From an uncultured Caldilineaceae bacterium (GTDB lineage Bacteria > Chloroflexota > Anaerolineae > Caldilineales > Caldilineaceae): 64,000 nt of DNA. The notes below the pieces were generated by a model, which was not told the origin of the DNA, did no database searches, and saw nothing but the letters and a program-made list of their open reading frames with translations. Made by a program: the position numbers and the translations under genes. Shown in pieces: positions 9,033 through 18,869 of the stretch (its first letter is position 1; each line of letters starts with the position of its first letter). The stretch is taken from NCBI GenBank assembly GCA_951813625.1, contig CATOTS010000005.1:282787-346786 (forward strand), written 5' to 3'.

Positions 9033-9346
9033 CAGTTTCAATTCTCTTGCCCGGAATTGCGGGAAATTGGGTTGCGCGGCGCCTGCCATATTGTTTCTTT
9101 TGTCATTGCCGGCGCATGGCGCGCAGGTCATGGTCCTACTATAGCTCATGCCGCCGGCTCTTGCACGGAAACCCGGTTTGTTGGGAAATTGGTGATGCTC
9201 GTTCCTGATTTCTCCTGGGGGTCCTTCTTCGAACGACGGACTTTCAGAAGGGGGGGCAGGCTGGATCTATGGGCGATCCGCCGGCGCGGCTGCTGGGCGG
9301 AATTTCCGGGTCTGATTGGGGAAGCAGTTCAGCTGAGGATTACACG

Positions 9347-10765
9347 TCAACTTCCCAAGACTGTTGCGAACTTCTCTTTTCCCGTCAACTCCAGCTCAAA
9401 TAAGGGCGTCTCAAATGGATAGCCACCGGTGAAGCAGGCATTGCAATAGCCGTCCTCGGCCTGCAGCGTATTCATCATTCCTTCCACGCTGATGTAGGCC
9501 AGAGAATCGACGCCGATATAAGTTCTGATTTCCTCCAGGCTCTTGTGGGCGGCGATCAGCTCCGCCTGGCTCGCCATATCCACGCCCATGAAACAGGGAT
9601 ACCTGATGGGCGGACAGGCAACGCGCATGTGAATTTCGGACGCGCCCGCGTCGCGAAGGAGCTTAACGAGGGGTCCGCTTGTGTTCCCGCGCACGATTGA
9701 GTCGTCAACCAGCACAACACGTTGGTCGCGCAGATTGTCGGACAAGGGGTTGAACTTCATCGCCACGCCGTCCTTGCGAAGCTGGTCGGTCGGCTGGATG
9801 AAGGTACGTCCGATGTACCTGCTCTTGATCAATCCTTCACTGTAGTCGATGCCGCTTTCCTGGGCGTAGCCGATGGCGTGCGGGGTGCCGCTGTCGGGGA
9901 CGGGAACGACGATATCGGCATCGACCGGCGCTTCGCGTGCGAGTTGGCGGCCCAGCGCCTGGCGAACGCGGTGGACAAGGCGTCCGCCCAGTCTGCTATC
10001 CGGTCGGGCAAAGTAGATTTGTTCGAAAGTGCAGAACGCGGGCTTCTCCGGGGGCACACCCTGGACAATCTCGTAACCGTCTTTGTCGATTACGGCGATT
10101 TCGCCAGGTTCAATTTCGCGAACTGCACGGGCGCCGATGGTGGCAAAGGCGCAACTCTCCGAAGCCAGGGCCAATCCGTTATCCAATTCGCCTAACACAA
10201 GGGGGCGCAGGCCCCAGGGGTCGCGCACGCCGTAGACCGCATCCTTGGTAAGAATCGTCAGGGAATAGGCGCCCTCGGCAACGGTCATCACCTGGCGGAT
10301 TCTTTGCAGCCAAGTGCCGCGCGCGCCCGCCAACAGGTGGATAATCAGTTCGCTGTCGGTCGATGTCGAGAGGCCGACGCCCCGCTCCAAGAGCTGGCGG
10401 CGCAATTGGGGGGCGTTGACCAAATTGCCGTTGTGGCCAATGGCGAGGGGACCGTCAAGCGTCTCCAGAATGTATGGCTGGGTGTTGCCCAACCGCGGCG
10501 AACCAGTCGTCGAGTAGCGCGTGTGGCCTATGCCCAGATGGCCGCGCAGGTGGCTCAGGTTGTCCTCGTTGAACACTTGGGAGACGAGGCCAAGTCCCTT
10601 GTGGACGTGGGCAGTCTTGCCGTCGCAGGTGGCGATTCCGGCGGCCTCCTGGCCTCGGTGCTGCAAGGCGTAGATGGCGAAATAGGTCAGCCTGGCGATG
10701 TCCATTCCCGGCGCGCTGATGCCGAATACGCCGCAGGCTTCTCGGGGCGAGTCAAACGGTGCCAT
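9347..10765 (-). CDS. purF: Amidophosphoribosyltransferase, Fe-S type
   Basis: 472 aa. It converts PRPP and glutamine to phosphoribosylamine, the first committed purine step. Ten residues precede CGVFGI, so Cys11 should become the N-terminal nucleophile after propeptide removal, as in Bacillus PurF. The four cysteines expected for a [4Fe-4S] cluster of that type are visible: FCTFEQIYFARPDS, YPCFMGVD, and the YCNACFTGGYP pair. The PRPP-binding VVLVDDSIVRGNTS is intact. The ATG at 10765 is preceded by GGAGGT. It is the last gene of the purL-Q-C-E-K-F run, 93 bp after purK. Confidence 0.97.
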   Translation of the reverse strand: MAPFDSPREACGVFGISAPGMDIARLTYFAIYALQHRGQEAAGIATCDGKTAHVHKGLGLVSQVFNEDNLSHLRGHLGIGHTRYSTTGSPRLGNTQPYILETLDGPLAIGHNGNLVNAPQLRRQLLERGVGLSTSTDSELIIHLLAGARGTWLQRIRQVMTVAEGAYSLTILTKDAVYGVRDPWGLRPLVLGELDNGLALASESCAFATIGARAVREIEPGEIAVIDKDGYEIVQGVPPEKPAFCTFEQIYFARPDSRLGGRLVHRVRQALGRQLAREAPVDADIVVPVPDSGTPHAIGYAQESGIDYSEGLIKSRYIGRTFIQPTDQLRKDGVAMKFNPLSDNLRDQRVVLVDDSIVRGNTSGPLVKLLRDAGASEIHMRVACPPIRYPCFMGVDMASQAELIAAHKSLEEIRTYIGVDSLAYISVEGMMNTLQAEDGYCNACFTGGYPFETPLFELELTGKEKFATVLGS

Positions 10766-10858
10766 GGCTGCACCTCCAGACGGGCCATAGAGCGTTCGCG
10801 CCAGTTGCCGGCGCCAGGCGACAATCCCCTTTGCAATGGCGATACTTAGCAGGACCGT

Positions 10859-12061
10859 TCATTCGGCACCCTGCAGTGCAGCGCGTGCAGCCAGTCCTGT
10901 TACCAGAGCGACCTCAGTGGAAGGACCTGTTGCTGTCAGATGTCCCATCTTGCGGCCTCGCCGGGGTTTCCGTTTGCCGTACAAGTGCAGACTGACCTCC
11001 GGGTATTTGAAAAGTGCCGACCAATTGGGTTCACCATCATTCCAGAGGTCCCCGAGCAGATTCAGCATAACTGCCGGACGCAGCTGCTCTGTCGAGCCGA
11101 GTTTCAGGCCGCAAACCGCGCGTAACTGCTGTTCAAACTGGCTCGTCGCGGCACCCTCGATCGTCCAGTGGCCGGAGTTATGGGGCCGGGGGGCGATCTC
11201 ATTGATGAGGAAGCGATCAACGGAACTCTTTTCGGAATCGGTCGCGTCCTGGGTCCCGCTGTTGTCAGGCATGAGAAAGTACTCGATACACAGTACACCG
11301 ACTACGTCGAGGAATTCAAACAGTTGCCGGGCCAGGTACTTGGCCGCTTGAACGAGTTCTGAATCGACGTGCGCGGGGGCTATCGTAAGGTCCAGGATGT
11401 GGTTCTTGTGCCGGTTTTCAACGAGTGGATAGGCAGCAAATGACCCGTCAGTGCCGCGAGCCGCAACGAGCGAGAGCTCCGACGAAAACTCGACAAAAGC
11501 CTCGAGCACACACGACTGACCATCAGCAATCTGCCTCGCCGCATCCAAGTGTTTTTCGGACTCGAGAAGTAACTGCCCTTTGCCATCATACCCGAAAGCG
11601 GACGTTTTGAGAATGGCGGGAAATCCGATCTGATCGACGGCGTCTTGCAGGTCGGCAGCGGTCTCGACCGGACGATATGGGGTGACGGGCAGTCCGGCCT
11701 GGCTGAGAATAGTTTTCTCGCGCAGGCGGTCCTGGGCAGCATGGAGGACGCGGCCGGACGGGCGAACAGGCACGCCGCGGGCGTTGGCAAGTTCGGAGAC
11801 GAGGGCGGGAACATTTTCGAATTCGAAGGTTACGACATCCACGCCCTGCGCGAATTCCAGAACAGCGTCGCGGTCATCGTAAGCCGCGACGACTTCGCGG
11901 TCGGCGATCTGTCCGGTGGGGCTGTTTCGCTCCGGCGAAAGCGTATGCAGGCGGTATCCCATCCGGCGGGCTTCCAGAGCCAGCATCCTGCCCAACTGGC
12001 CGCTGCCAAAGACACCTATGGTGGAACCGGGGGGAATCGGGTGCAACGGTGCTCGCTGCAA
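10859..12061 (-). CDS. purK: 5-(carboxyamino)imidazole ribonucleotide synthase
   Basis: About 400 aa. It carboxylates AIR to N5-CAIR with ATP and bicarbonate. The ATP-grasp family N-terminus GVFGSGQLGRMLALEARRMG is followed by KTSAFGYDGKGQ and an EIAPRPHNSGHWTIEGA segment carrying catalytic and metal residues. No ATG precedes the conserved part. TTG at 12061 is favoured because GGAGAG lies 9 nt upstream and it just follows the purE stop; TTG at 12082 is the alternative and would overlap purE by 17 bp. The product of PurK is the substrate of PurE next to it. Confidence 0.95.
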   Translation of the reverse strand: MQRAPLHPIPPGSTIGVFGSGQLGRMLALEARRMGYRLHTLSPERNSPTGQIADREVVAAYDDRDAVLEFAQGVDVVTFEFENVPALVSELANARGVPVRPSGRVLHAAQDRLREKTILSQAGLPVTPYRPVETAADLQDAVDQIGFPAILKTSAFGYDGKGQLLLESEKHLDAARQIADGQSCVLEAFVEFSSELSLVAARGTDGSFAAYPLVENRHKNHILDLTIAPAHVDSELVQAAKYLARQLFEFLDVVGVLCIEYFLMPDNSGTQDATDSEKSSVDRFLINEIAPRPHNSGHWTIEGAATSQFEQQLRAVCGLKLGSTEQLRPAVMLNLLGDLWNDGEPNWSALFKYPEVSLHLYGKRKPRRGRKMGHLTATGPSTEVALVTGLAARAALQGAE

Positions 12062-12065
12062 AGCG

Positions 12066-12575
12066 CTACTCTCCAGTTTCAAGACGGATAGATAGTACCT
12101 GTTCAGCCCGTCTTTGGCGATACTCTTGCAACTGGGCGCGCAGTGACGGCCGGTTTAAGCTGAGGATCGAGATGGCGAACAGCGCGGCATTGAGGGCGCC
12201 TGCTTTTCCGATTGCCATCGTAGCGACGGGGACGCCTGCCGGCATCTGCACGATCGACAAGAGCGAGTCCATACCGTTCAGCGCCTGGCTTTGCACCGGA
12301 ACGCCGATGACCGGGAGCAGCGTATGCCCTGCGACCATGCCAGGCAGGTGGGCTGCGCCGCCGGCCCCGGCGATTATCACCTCGAGGCCGCGGCCGGCTG
12401 CGCCGGCGGCATACTCCATCATCCAGTCCGGCGTTCTGTGGGCCGAAACGACGCGGCACTCGTGGGGCAAGCCGAATTCGGTCAGCGTCTCAGCCGCAAA
12501 CTTCATGCAGCGATCCCAGTCGGATTCGCTGCCCATAATGACGCCGACCAGAGGCGATGAGTTGGCTGTCGTCAC
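12066..12575 (-). CDS. purE: N5-carboxyaminoimidazole ribonucleotide mutase
   Basis: 169 aa, normal for class I PurE. It isomerises N5-CAIR to CAIR. Motifs [22 protein letters not shown] and [14 protein letters not shown] with the [12 protein letters not shown] strand are all present. The reading frame is open further upstream, but GTG at 12575 is chosen because AGGGGAG lies before it and the conserved sequence starts nine codons later; this leaves a 43-bp gap after purC. The presence of purK beside it indicates the bacterial two-step AIR carboxylation route. Confidence 0.95.
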   Translation of the reverse strand: MTTANSSPLVGVIMGSESDWDRCMKFAAETLTEFGLPHECRVVSAHRTPDWMMEYAAGAAGRGLEVIIAGAGGAAHLPGMVAGHTLLPVIGVPVQSQALNGMDSLLSIVQMPAGVPVATMAIGKAGALNAALFAISILSLNRPSLRAQLQEYRQRRAEQVLSIRLETGE

Positions 12576-12618
12576 CTTTGTTCGCTCCCCTGTGCCTCTC
12601 TGTTCAGGCAGTTGCAAA

Positions 12619-13608
12619 TCAGGCAGTTGCAAAGAGCTTGCCGAGGTTTTTGGCAACTCTGGCGGCCACTGGCAACTCACCCGGCGAAAAGGCGCGGCCT
12701 GTGAGAAGCTCGTAGCTGCGGATGTATCTGGCGGCGGCTTCGAGCGCCAGCTCATCCGGCAGCGGCGAAGGCGGGCCGTCGCCTATGTATCCCTGCGCGG
12801 CATACGCCAGGCGGACGAATTCCTTGTCAAAGTTCTCAGGTTCTTCGGACCAAGTACTCTTTTCGTTGCTCTGCAAACGATCTGCCTTCACTTTCGCGTA
12901 ACTCGCCGCCGTCCAGAACCGGCTCGAATCGGGTGTGTGGACCTCGTCGATGAGGAGCAACTCGCCATCGTCGGCGAGGCCGAATTCGTACTTGGTGTCC
13001 ACGAGCAGCAGCCCGCCTGCGGCAGAGATCTCTTGTCCACGGCGAAATAGAGCCAATGACGCTGCGCAAACGGTTTCCCACAATTGCTCTTCAACCAGGC
13101 CTCTTTCAATGATTTCGGCGGCAGTAATGCGTTCGTCGTGGCCTCCATGTTGTGCTTTGGTGGTCGGTGTAATGACCGGTTGCGGCAAGGGATCGTTCTT
13201 GGCCAGTCCCTCGGGGAAGTCCAGACCGTAGATGTTGCGCTCGCCCAGGCTGTAGCGATACCAGAGGCTCGTTTTTGTCACGCCAGAGATGTAGCCGCGC
13301 ACGACGACTTCCACCGGCAGCGGCCGGCAGATGCGGCCTAAGGTCACATTTGGATCCGGTGAGTCGACGAAATGATTGTTGACAATGTCGTGCGTTTGTT
13401 CGAACCAGAAGGCGGACAGTTGATTCAGGACCTGCCCCTTGAACGGCACCAGACCAAGGATGTGATCGAAGGCGGAAAGGCGGTCGGTGGCGACAAGTAT
13501 GAGCCGATCGCCGGCTTCATAGATATCGCGTACTTTCCCGCTACGTTTCGGACCGAGGAATTCGAGATCGATGCCGGCGAAGGTATCTTTCAGTGCGGTT
13601 GCATCCAT
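12619..13608 (-). CDS. purC: Phosphoribosylaminoimidazole-succinocarboxamide synthase
   Basis: 329 aa, the longer form of SAICAR synthetase (as in yeast-type enzymes rather than the 240-aa E. coli type). It joins CAIR and aspartate with ATP. Visible motifs are [28 protein letters not shown] at the N-terminus (glycine-rich ATP loop), [18 protein letters not shown] and VDTKYEFG. The ATG at 13608 is preceded by GGAGGAG. It lies between purQ and purE in the minus-strand operon. Confidence 0.96.
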   Translation of the reverse strand: MDATALKDTFAGIDLEFLGPKRSGKVRDIYEAGDRLILVATDRLSAFDHILGLVPFKGQVLNQLSAFWFEQTHDIVNNHFVDSPDPNVTLGRICRPLPVEVVVRGYISGVTKTSLWYRYSLGERNIYGLDFPEGLAKNDPLPQPVITPTTKAQHGGHDERITAAEIIERGLVEEQLWETVCAASLALFRRGQEISAAGGLLLVDTKYEFGLADDGELLLIDEVHTPDSSRFWTAASYAKVKADRLQSNEKSTWSEEPENFDKEFVRLAYAAQGYIGDGPPSPLPDELALEAAARYIRSYELLTGRAFSPGELPVAARVAKNLGKLFATA

Positions 13609-13661
13609 CAGCTGCGCTCCTCCGCGAGTCCGCCTGCCATTGCGCTCGCGGCTCTTGTCGC

Positions 13662-14468
13662 TTAGCCATTTCCGTTGCCAATCATGGATCGAAAAAGCGA
13701 AAGCCCCAAACCGCCTTTTGCGCCAAGGGGGTTTTGGATCGGTACGACATGGTCCTCGGGGTGGGGCATGAGCCCGACGACATTGCCGGCGGGATTACAT
13801 ATTCCTGCGATGTCGGCGACCGAGCCATTCGGGTTAAGCGGATAGCGGCCGGCAGCAGGGGCGCCGTCGGCGTCGACATAGCGGAAGGCGATGAGCCCAT
13901 CTCGCTCCAGGCGGTCGAGCGTATGGCTGTGCGCCACCTGAAAGTTGCCCTCGGCGTGGGCTATTGGGCAGAATATCGGCTCGACAATGCCGGCAAGATA
14001 GTCGGCGCGCGCGCCCTGCTCCACGGCCAGATGCACCCAGCGGCACTCAAATTTTCCTTGCCGGTTGTGCGTGAGCGTCACTTGGCGTTCTTCGTCCGAA
14101 GACTCCTTGGGCGCGGGTGAAGGGCGGCTGCCGGCTGTTGTGCCCGGCAACAGACCGGCTTTCACCAGCGTCTGGAATCCATTGCAGATGCCCAGCACGC
14201 GCCTGCCGGCAGTGACAAACTCCTGCAATTGCTGGTTGAGGAAGGCGCGCAGATCAAGCGCCTGGCGAACCCCGGCGCCCAGGGCATCGCCATATGAGAA
14301 TCCGCCGGGGAGAACGAGCATCTCGAAGTCGGAGAGTCGGAACTGCCCGCTCCGAAGCTGGTTGATGTGGGCAATCTGCGGCGCGCCGCCCGCCAGCTCG
14401 CAGGCGCGGGCGGTCTCGGCATCCCTATTCGTGCCGGAAACATGCAGGATCAAGACTGGGCAGGCCAT
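13662..14468 (-). CDS. purQ: Phosphoribosylformylglycinamidine synthase, glutaminase subunit
   Basis: 268 aa. The class I glutamine amidotransferase subunit that supplies ammonia to PurL. It shows [14 protein letters not shown] (oxyanion strand), the nucleophile in VLGICNGFQ, and the His/Glu pair in MPHPEDHV. Slightly longer than the roughly 230-aa Bacillus protein because of an insert after LVKAGLLPG. Its start overlaps the end of purL by 19 bp, implying coupled translation and a matched subunit ratio. Confidence 0.96.
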   Translation of the reverse strand: MACPVLILHVSGTNRDAETARACELAGGAPQIAHINQLRSGQFRLSDFEMLVLPGGFSYGDALGAGVRQALDLRAFLNQQLQEFVTAGRRVLGICNGFQTLVKAGLLPGTTAGSRPSPAPKESSDEERQVTLTHNRQGKFECRWVHLAVEQGARADYLAGIVEPIFCPIAHAEGNFQVAHSHTLDRLERDGLIAFRYVDADGAPAAGRYPLNPNGSVADIAGICNPAGNVVGLMPHPEDHVVPIQNPLGAKGGLGLSLFRSMIGNGNG

Positions 14469-17449
14469 CTTCTGTGCGCCACCTCTCTCGGGGAACGCGG
14501 GCTTCTCGCTTTCTCGACAGTCCAGGAGGCCGGCTCGCTCTTCCAGGCTAAGACGATCTCGTCGAGCTGCAGTTCGATCAGACGTTCGCTAGCGCGGTTC
14601 ATCACCAGTTTCGGGGTCTCAGACACTGCGCCCAAGCGGGTTAAGGGCAGACCGGCAAAGCGCCGCTCCAAGGCATCGGCTTTGGCCGGATCGGCCTCCA
14701 GCAGGAGACGCCCGTTGCTTTCGCCGAACAGCGCGGTAGACGCACAAAACGCACGTTGTGGCGTCCGAATGGGTTGGATGTCGATGGTTGCGCCCAAGCG
14801 TCCGCCGATGCACATCTCGGCCAGGGCGAGGGCCAGCCCGCCCTCACTCAGGTCGTGGCAGCTACGCACGAGCCCGGCGCGAATCGCTGCGTGAAGCGTG
14901 CGCAAGGCATCCAATGGCTTTTCCGGCAGGGAAGGCGAGCTCCCCCCTGCTTCGCCCAGCAGATGATGAAGAAGGGAGCCGCCGAGTTCGGCGCGGCTCT
15001 CGCCCAATAGGAACAGGGTATTGCCCGGGCTCTTCAGGTGGGACGTGCAGGCGGCGCGCATGTCGGGCACGATGCCGATCGCTGAAATCAGCAGGGTGCC
15101 GGGAATGGGCTGACCGTCGAATTCATTGTACAGGCTGTCCTTGCCGGAGATGAAAGGCGCGTTGTAGGCGAGCGCGGCGTCATAGCAGCCCTGGCAGGCG
15201 CGCACCAGCGAGCCGAGCCGATCGGGCAGGGTGGGGTTGCCCCAGCAGAAGTTGTCGAGGAGCGCGATGCGGTCCGGGTCGGCGCCGACGGCGACGGCGT
15301 TGCGGAAGGCTTCATCGACGGCGCTGACGGCCATGGCGTAGGGGTCTCGTTTGCCCAGAAGGGGGTTGATGCCGGCGCTGAGAGCGATTGCTTTGTCGTG
15401 GCGCCATGTACCCAGCGGTTTGAGTACGGCTGCGTCGGCGGGGCCGTCCATCAGGGGCCCGGTGAAGGGCCTGACGAGGGTGCCGCCGCGCACTTCGTGA
15501 TCGTAGGTGCGCACGATCTGTTCCTTGCTTGCCACCGAGGGAAAGCTGAGCATGCGCAAGAGCATCCGTTCCGGGTCTAGTGCGACGTCGGCCTGTTCGG
15601 AGAGGGTGGGTTCGGCGGAAGCGGGCGGCTCAATTTCCCGGTGGTAGGCGGTCCGGTGCGGGCGGGGCAGCCCGTCATGCAGGAAGGCCATGGGCAGCTG
15701 GGCTACTTCGAGTCCATTGTAGCGGACGCGCAGCCATCCGTCTCCGGTGAAGTGCCCTAGATCGCGAAAATCCACGTCCCAGAGCTCTGCGAGCTCGCCG
15801 AGACGATGGAGGTTTCCAGCGGGCACAGCCATGACCATCCGTTCCTGGGCTTCCGACAGCCAGATTTCCCAGGGCGTCAGGCCGGGATACTTGAGCGGAA
15901 CATGCTGCAACTCGACGTCTGCACCCAGCTCTTCTGCCATCTCGCCGACTGCGGATGAAAGGCCGCCAGCGCCGCAATCGGTAATGGCATTGTAGAGGCG
16001 CTCGTCCCTGGCGGCCTCGACGAGTTCTATCAGCCCTTTTTGTGTGATCGGGTCGCCGATCTGAACGGCGCTGCCCGCTTCGGAATGTGTTGACTCGGTG
16101 AGTTCGGCCGAGGAAAAGGTAGCGCCGTGGATGCCGTCGCGTCCCGTCCGTCCGCCGAGGACGACAACGCGATCGCCCTGCAGCGGCTGCGTGGGGTGGG
16201 CGTTTTTTGGGAGCAGGCCGGCGGCGCCGCAGAATACGAGCGGATTCCCGAGGTAGCCACCGTCGTAAATAACGGCGCCGTTTACGGTTGGCAGGCCGAG
16301 TTTATTGCCGTAGTCGCCGATTCCTGCTACGACGCCTTGCTGGACGCGCACAGGGTGCAGAACGCCTGGCGGCAGTTCACTCTGGGGCAGATCTTGCGGG
16401 CCGAAGCAGAGAACGTTGGTACAGGCGATGGGCCGTGCCGAGACGCCCATGATATCGCGGACGACGCCGCCAATGCCGGTGTTGGCCCCGCCGAAAGGCT
16501 CCAGCGCCGAGGGATGGTTGTGCGTCTCCACTTTGAAGGCAAGGTCGAATTGCTCGTCGAACTCGATGATGCCGGCATCGTCGACAAAGGCGGAGCGTAC
16601 CCAGGGACGGTCGACGGCTTCGGTTGCGGCCTGAATGTAACTGCTCAACAGACCCTGAATCTGCTCTACGGCGACGGCGCGGCCGGCGGCATCGTGCAAG
16701 GTAAAGTCGATCGATGCCTTGAACGTCTTGTGGACGCAGTGTTCGCTCCAGGTCTGTGCCAATGTTTCGAGCTCGACGTCGGTCGGGGGGCGGCCGACTT
16801 CAGCGTAGTAACCCTGGATCTCCTTCATCTCCTTCACGTCCAGGGAGAGCATCCGCTCCTTGCTGAAGGTGAGCAGCGCCTCGTCAGTCAGGTTTGACAG
16901 AGGCAGCTTTTCGACGCGGTCCTGAGGCTCGCGGTTGTCGCCGAATATGGGCGTGATCGGGCCGAGGCTGTAGCGCTCGATGGTATCGTTGCAGAAGAGG
17001 TTTTGGGCGAGCAGATGCAGGTCGGAGACAGAGAGTTCTCCTACGAGCTCGTACCCGGTTGCTGAGGCGGCCTCCAGCCCGTCGATTCCCAGTTCTGCCG
17101 CGCCTTGCTCCAGCACGCGGGCGGCGACGTCGGTTACTCCCGGGCGGAGGGCAACTTCTACAGTGTGACCGTCTGCAGGTTTAGCGGTGAGATCTGTCGA
17201 GTCTGACGGAAGTTGAGAGGGCAGTTCTATGATGCGGGCCGTTTCGGTTACCGGATCGACCATAAGCCGGGCGCAGAGCATTTCAATCTGATCTGTGCTG
17301 AGGTCTTCTGGTCCACGACTGGAGAGGAAAAAGATGCGCGTCTCTTGGCAGGATTGGACAGCGTCAACGCCGAGACGCTTAGCCGCAGAAGGAATCGCGG
17401 GGTTGCGATCTGCGGCAAGGGGGACGACTTCGATGCGAAGGGTTTTCAC
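14450..17449 (-). CDS. purL: Phosphoribosylformylglycinamidine synthase with fused PurS-like region
   Basis: 999 aa, intermediate between small PurL (about 740 aa, Bacillus type) and large PurL (about 1300 aa, E. coli type). It makes FGAM from FGAR, ATP and ammonia. The first about 165 residues contain two PurS-like repeats: residues about 1-75, ending [15 protein letters not shown], and about 95-165, with [12 protein letters not shown] and [10 protein letters not shown]. The catalytic core follows, with [30 protein letters not shown] and [17 protein letters not shown]. No glutaminase domain is attached; PurQ is separate. No free purS gene is visible. The start is GTG at 17449 with GAGAGGA upstream. 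First gene of the purine operon. Confidence 0.96.
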   Translation of the reverse strand: MKTLRIEVVPLAADRNPAIPSAAKRLGVDAVQSCQETRIFFLSSRGPEDLSTDQIEMLCARLMVDPVTETARIIELPSQLPSDSTDLTAKPADGHTVEVALRPGVTDVAARVLEQGAAELGIDGLEAASATGYELVGELSVSDLHLLAQNLFCNDTIERYSLGPITPIFGDNREPQDRVEKLPLSNLTDEALLTFSKERMLSLDVKEMKEIQGYYAEVGRPPTDVELETLAQTWSEHCVHKTFKASIDFTLHDAAGRAVAVEQIQGLLSSYIQAATEAVDRPWVRSAFVDDAGIIEFDEQFDLAFKVETHNHPSALEPFGGANTGIGGVVRDIMGVSARPIACTNVLCFGPQDLPQSELPPGVLHPVRVQQGVVAGIGDYGNKLGLPTVNGAVIYDGGYLGNPLVFCGAAGLLPKNAHPTQPLQGDRVVVLGGRTGRDGIHGATFSSAELTESTHSEAGSAVQIGDPITQKGLIELVEAARDERLYNAITDCGAGGLSSAVGEMAEELGADVELQHVPLKYPGLTPWEIWLSEAQERMVMAVPAGNLHRLGELAELWDVDFRDLGHFTGDGWLRVRYNGLEVAQLPMAFLHDGLPRPHRTAYHREIEPPASAEPTLSEQADVALDPERMLLRMLSFPSVASKEQIVRTYDHEVRGGTLVRPFTGPLMDGPADAAVLKPLGTWRHDKAIALSAGINPLLGKRDPYAMAVSAVDEAFRNAVAVGADPDRIALLDNFCWGNPTLPDRLGSLVRACQGCYDAALAYNAPFISGKDSLYNEFDGQPIPGTLLISAIGIVPDMRAACTSHLKSPGNTLFLLGESRAELGGSLLHHLLGEAGGSSPSLPEKPLDALRTLHAAIRAGLVRSCHDLSEGGLALALAEMCIGGRLGATIDIQPIRTPQRAFCASTALFGESNGRLLLEADPAKADALERRFAGLPLTRLGAVSETPKLVMNRASERLIELQLDEIVLAWKSEPASWTVEKARSPRSPREVAHRRWPAQS

Positions 17450-17594
17450 AATTCCTCTCTGAATTGAAAAGTCCCGCAGTCAAGTGGCGGCGTTCCACAA
17501 GTTGACACGGGACCCTGTATGAGGAGCGGAGAATTTATCTGCCATTGCACGTCCGACGCGCATTGGATTCAACCGTGGCCGTACGGCACGCAAG

Positions 17595-17667
17595 TACCCC
17601 CAAGGGGATTCGAACCCCTGTTGCAGGCTTGAAAGGCCTGAGTCCTAGTCCTCTAGACGATGGGGGC
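17595..17667 (-). tRNA. tRNA-Glu (anticodon TTC)
   Basis: 73 nt on the minus strand. The acceptor GCCCCCA pairs with TGGGGGT (first pair G-U), the anticodon stem CAGGC pairs with GCCTG around CTTTCAA (anticodon TTC), and the T arm AGGGG-TTCGAAT-CCCCT is perfect. Discriminator A, CCA not encoded. It lies upstream of purL on the same strand. Confidence 0.96.
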
Positions 17668-17736
17668 GTTTCAGACGAAATCGCAAAGGCAAGTGTACCA
17701 GCAAAGAGAGGTGGCCGTCAAATCAGGCAGCGTTTT

Positions 17737-18182
17737 GGGTGCGTTACACATTCGGGGTGGGAGTCGTTTGGCGAGGAGTTCAAGCCAGCGGCGGCTGGAA
17801 TTGTCTGCCAGCTTTAGGGGGGCAGAGGGCAGGCACAAGGCCTGCCCCTACGACCGCCGCGGCGTTCGCTGATTTGGGGGCGGCGCGATGAGCCGCTGGT
17901 AGGACAGGGCTGCGTTGACCCCACACTCGGCGGGAGAGGGTACATAAGGGGGGCGTTGCGGGGGGAGTCCCCCCGCACAAGGGGGGGCCGCAGGCCCGAC
18001 CGTCCAAACTGCAGCGGCCAGTGGTCAGTGGCGGGTTGCCAGGAACTGTCGGGAGCGGCGCATTGGGCCGTTGGTAGCACAGGGCTGCAGTGACGCCACA
18101 CCCGGCGGGAGGAGTGGTGTCAGGGGGGCGTTGCGGGGGGAGTCCCCCTGCACAAGGGAGGGCCGTCAGGCCCGACCGTCGA
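17737..18182 (+). mobile_element. Two adjacent truncated MITE-like copies (B and C)
   Basis: Copy B begins GGGTGCGTTACACATTCGGG at 17737, a diverged left terminal repeat, and runs through the left arm to a core at 17948-18007, then switches to an unrelated CTGCAGnGGCCAGTGGTCAG tail. Copy C (about 18045-18182) repeats the middle and core with one base change in the hairpin. Neither has the right terminal repeat. They lie head to tail, which suggests nested insertion or recombination between copies. Confidence 0.75.
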
Positions 18183-18229
18183 GAACTGCAGTGGCCAGTA
18201 GTCAGTGGCCAGTTGCCGGCAACGTCAAG

Positions 18230-18470
18230 GGCTCAATCCACGAATCTGCACGAACTGACACGAAGAACGGCAACTGCAGTTGCCAGTGGTCAGTTGTCAG
18301 TTGCCAGCAACGTCAACGGCCAGATCCACGAATCTGCACGAATTGACACGAAGAACGGCAACTGCAGTTGCCAGTGGTCAGTTGTCAGTTGCCAGCAACG
18401 TCAACGGCCAGATCCACGAATCTGCACGAATTGACACGAAGAACGGCAACAGCAACTGCAGCGTGCGCGA
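18230..18470 (+). repeat. 88-bp tandem repeat, about 2.7 units, CACGAA family
   Basis: Units start at 18230, 18318 and 18406, exactly 88 bp apart and nearly identical. Each holds an ATCCACGAATCTGCACGAA segment, then GACACGAAGAACGGCAACTG and a CAGTTGCCAGTGGTCAG segment. The same CACGAA motif recurs alone or in arrays elsewhere in the window. Confidence 0.85.
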
Positions 18471-18869
18471 CTTGTTTTGAAGTTTTCGTGCAGATTCGTG
18501 TCCCTTCGTGGATGATGTAGTTGCCGCGTACGCCACTGGTGTGACCGGCAACCGGAAACTGGCCACTGGTGTTGAAGTTTTCGTGTAAATTCGTGTCTCT
18601 TCGTGGATATGGGTGTCAGGTTTTCGAGTTGCGGGTGTTCTGGTCGGGGGGGGGAATTGTTCCAAGTTGGGACTTTTTTTGGGGGGGGGTTGGAACTCGC
18701 GGAACTTACGGAACTCGAGCTGCTGGTGCTCGGCGAAATTCGGGGGGGGGGGCGGTTGGTTGTCAGGTTTGTGGGGTTTCGGGTGTTGCTGTTCGCGTTG
18801 AGGATGTTACAGGCGGCGATGAAAGCCGGACCTTTTGGCCCGGCAGCTGTCCTGGCCGCATCTTCAGGG
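18471..18869. other. Gene-free stretch with inverted CACGAA copies and poly-G runs
   Basis: No gene is supported. Two CACGAA-family copies in inverse orientation lie near 18481-18514 and 18573-18607 (TTTTCGTGCAGATTCGTGTC type), facing the 88-bp array. Three runs of nine or ten G follow between about 18645 and 18755, one directly after a T run. Open frames here are low-complexity. Confidence 0.6.

Larger units (their letters stand above)
8108..9346. other. Gene-free gap between purF and purD
   Basis: 1.24 kb without a convincing gene. A 225-codon open frame on the plus strand (8745-9422) overlaps the end of purF, has no recognisable motif and runs through repeats. The gap is locally T-rich and contains two small repeat families, annotated separately. 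No intrinsic terminator was recognised here, so purF-to-purD read-through remains possible. Confidence 0.7.

Noticed and set aside
8745..9422. 225-codon plus-strand open frame between purD and purF
   Set aside because: It overlaps the end of purF in antisense, passes through 10-bp and 24-bp repeats, has no recognisable domain and no good ribosome-binding site.
18230..18470. CRISPR array
   Set aside because: Units are 88 bp and nearly identical throughout with no separate variable spacers, and no cas genes are near. The same applies to the 79-bp and 131-bp arrays.
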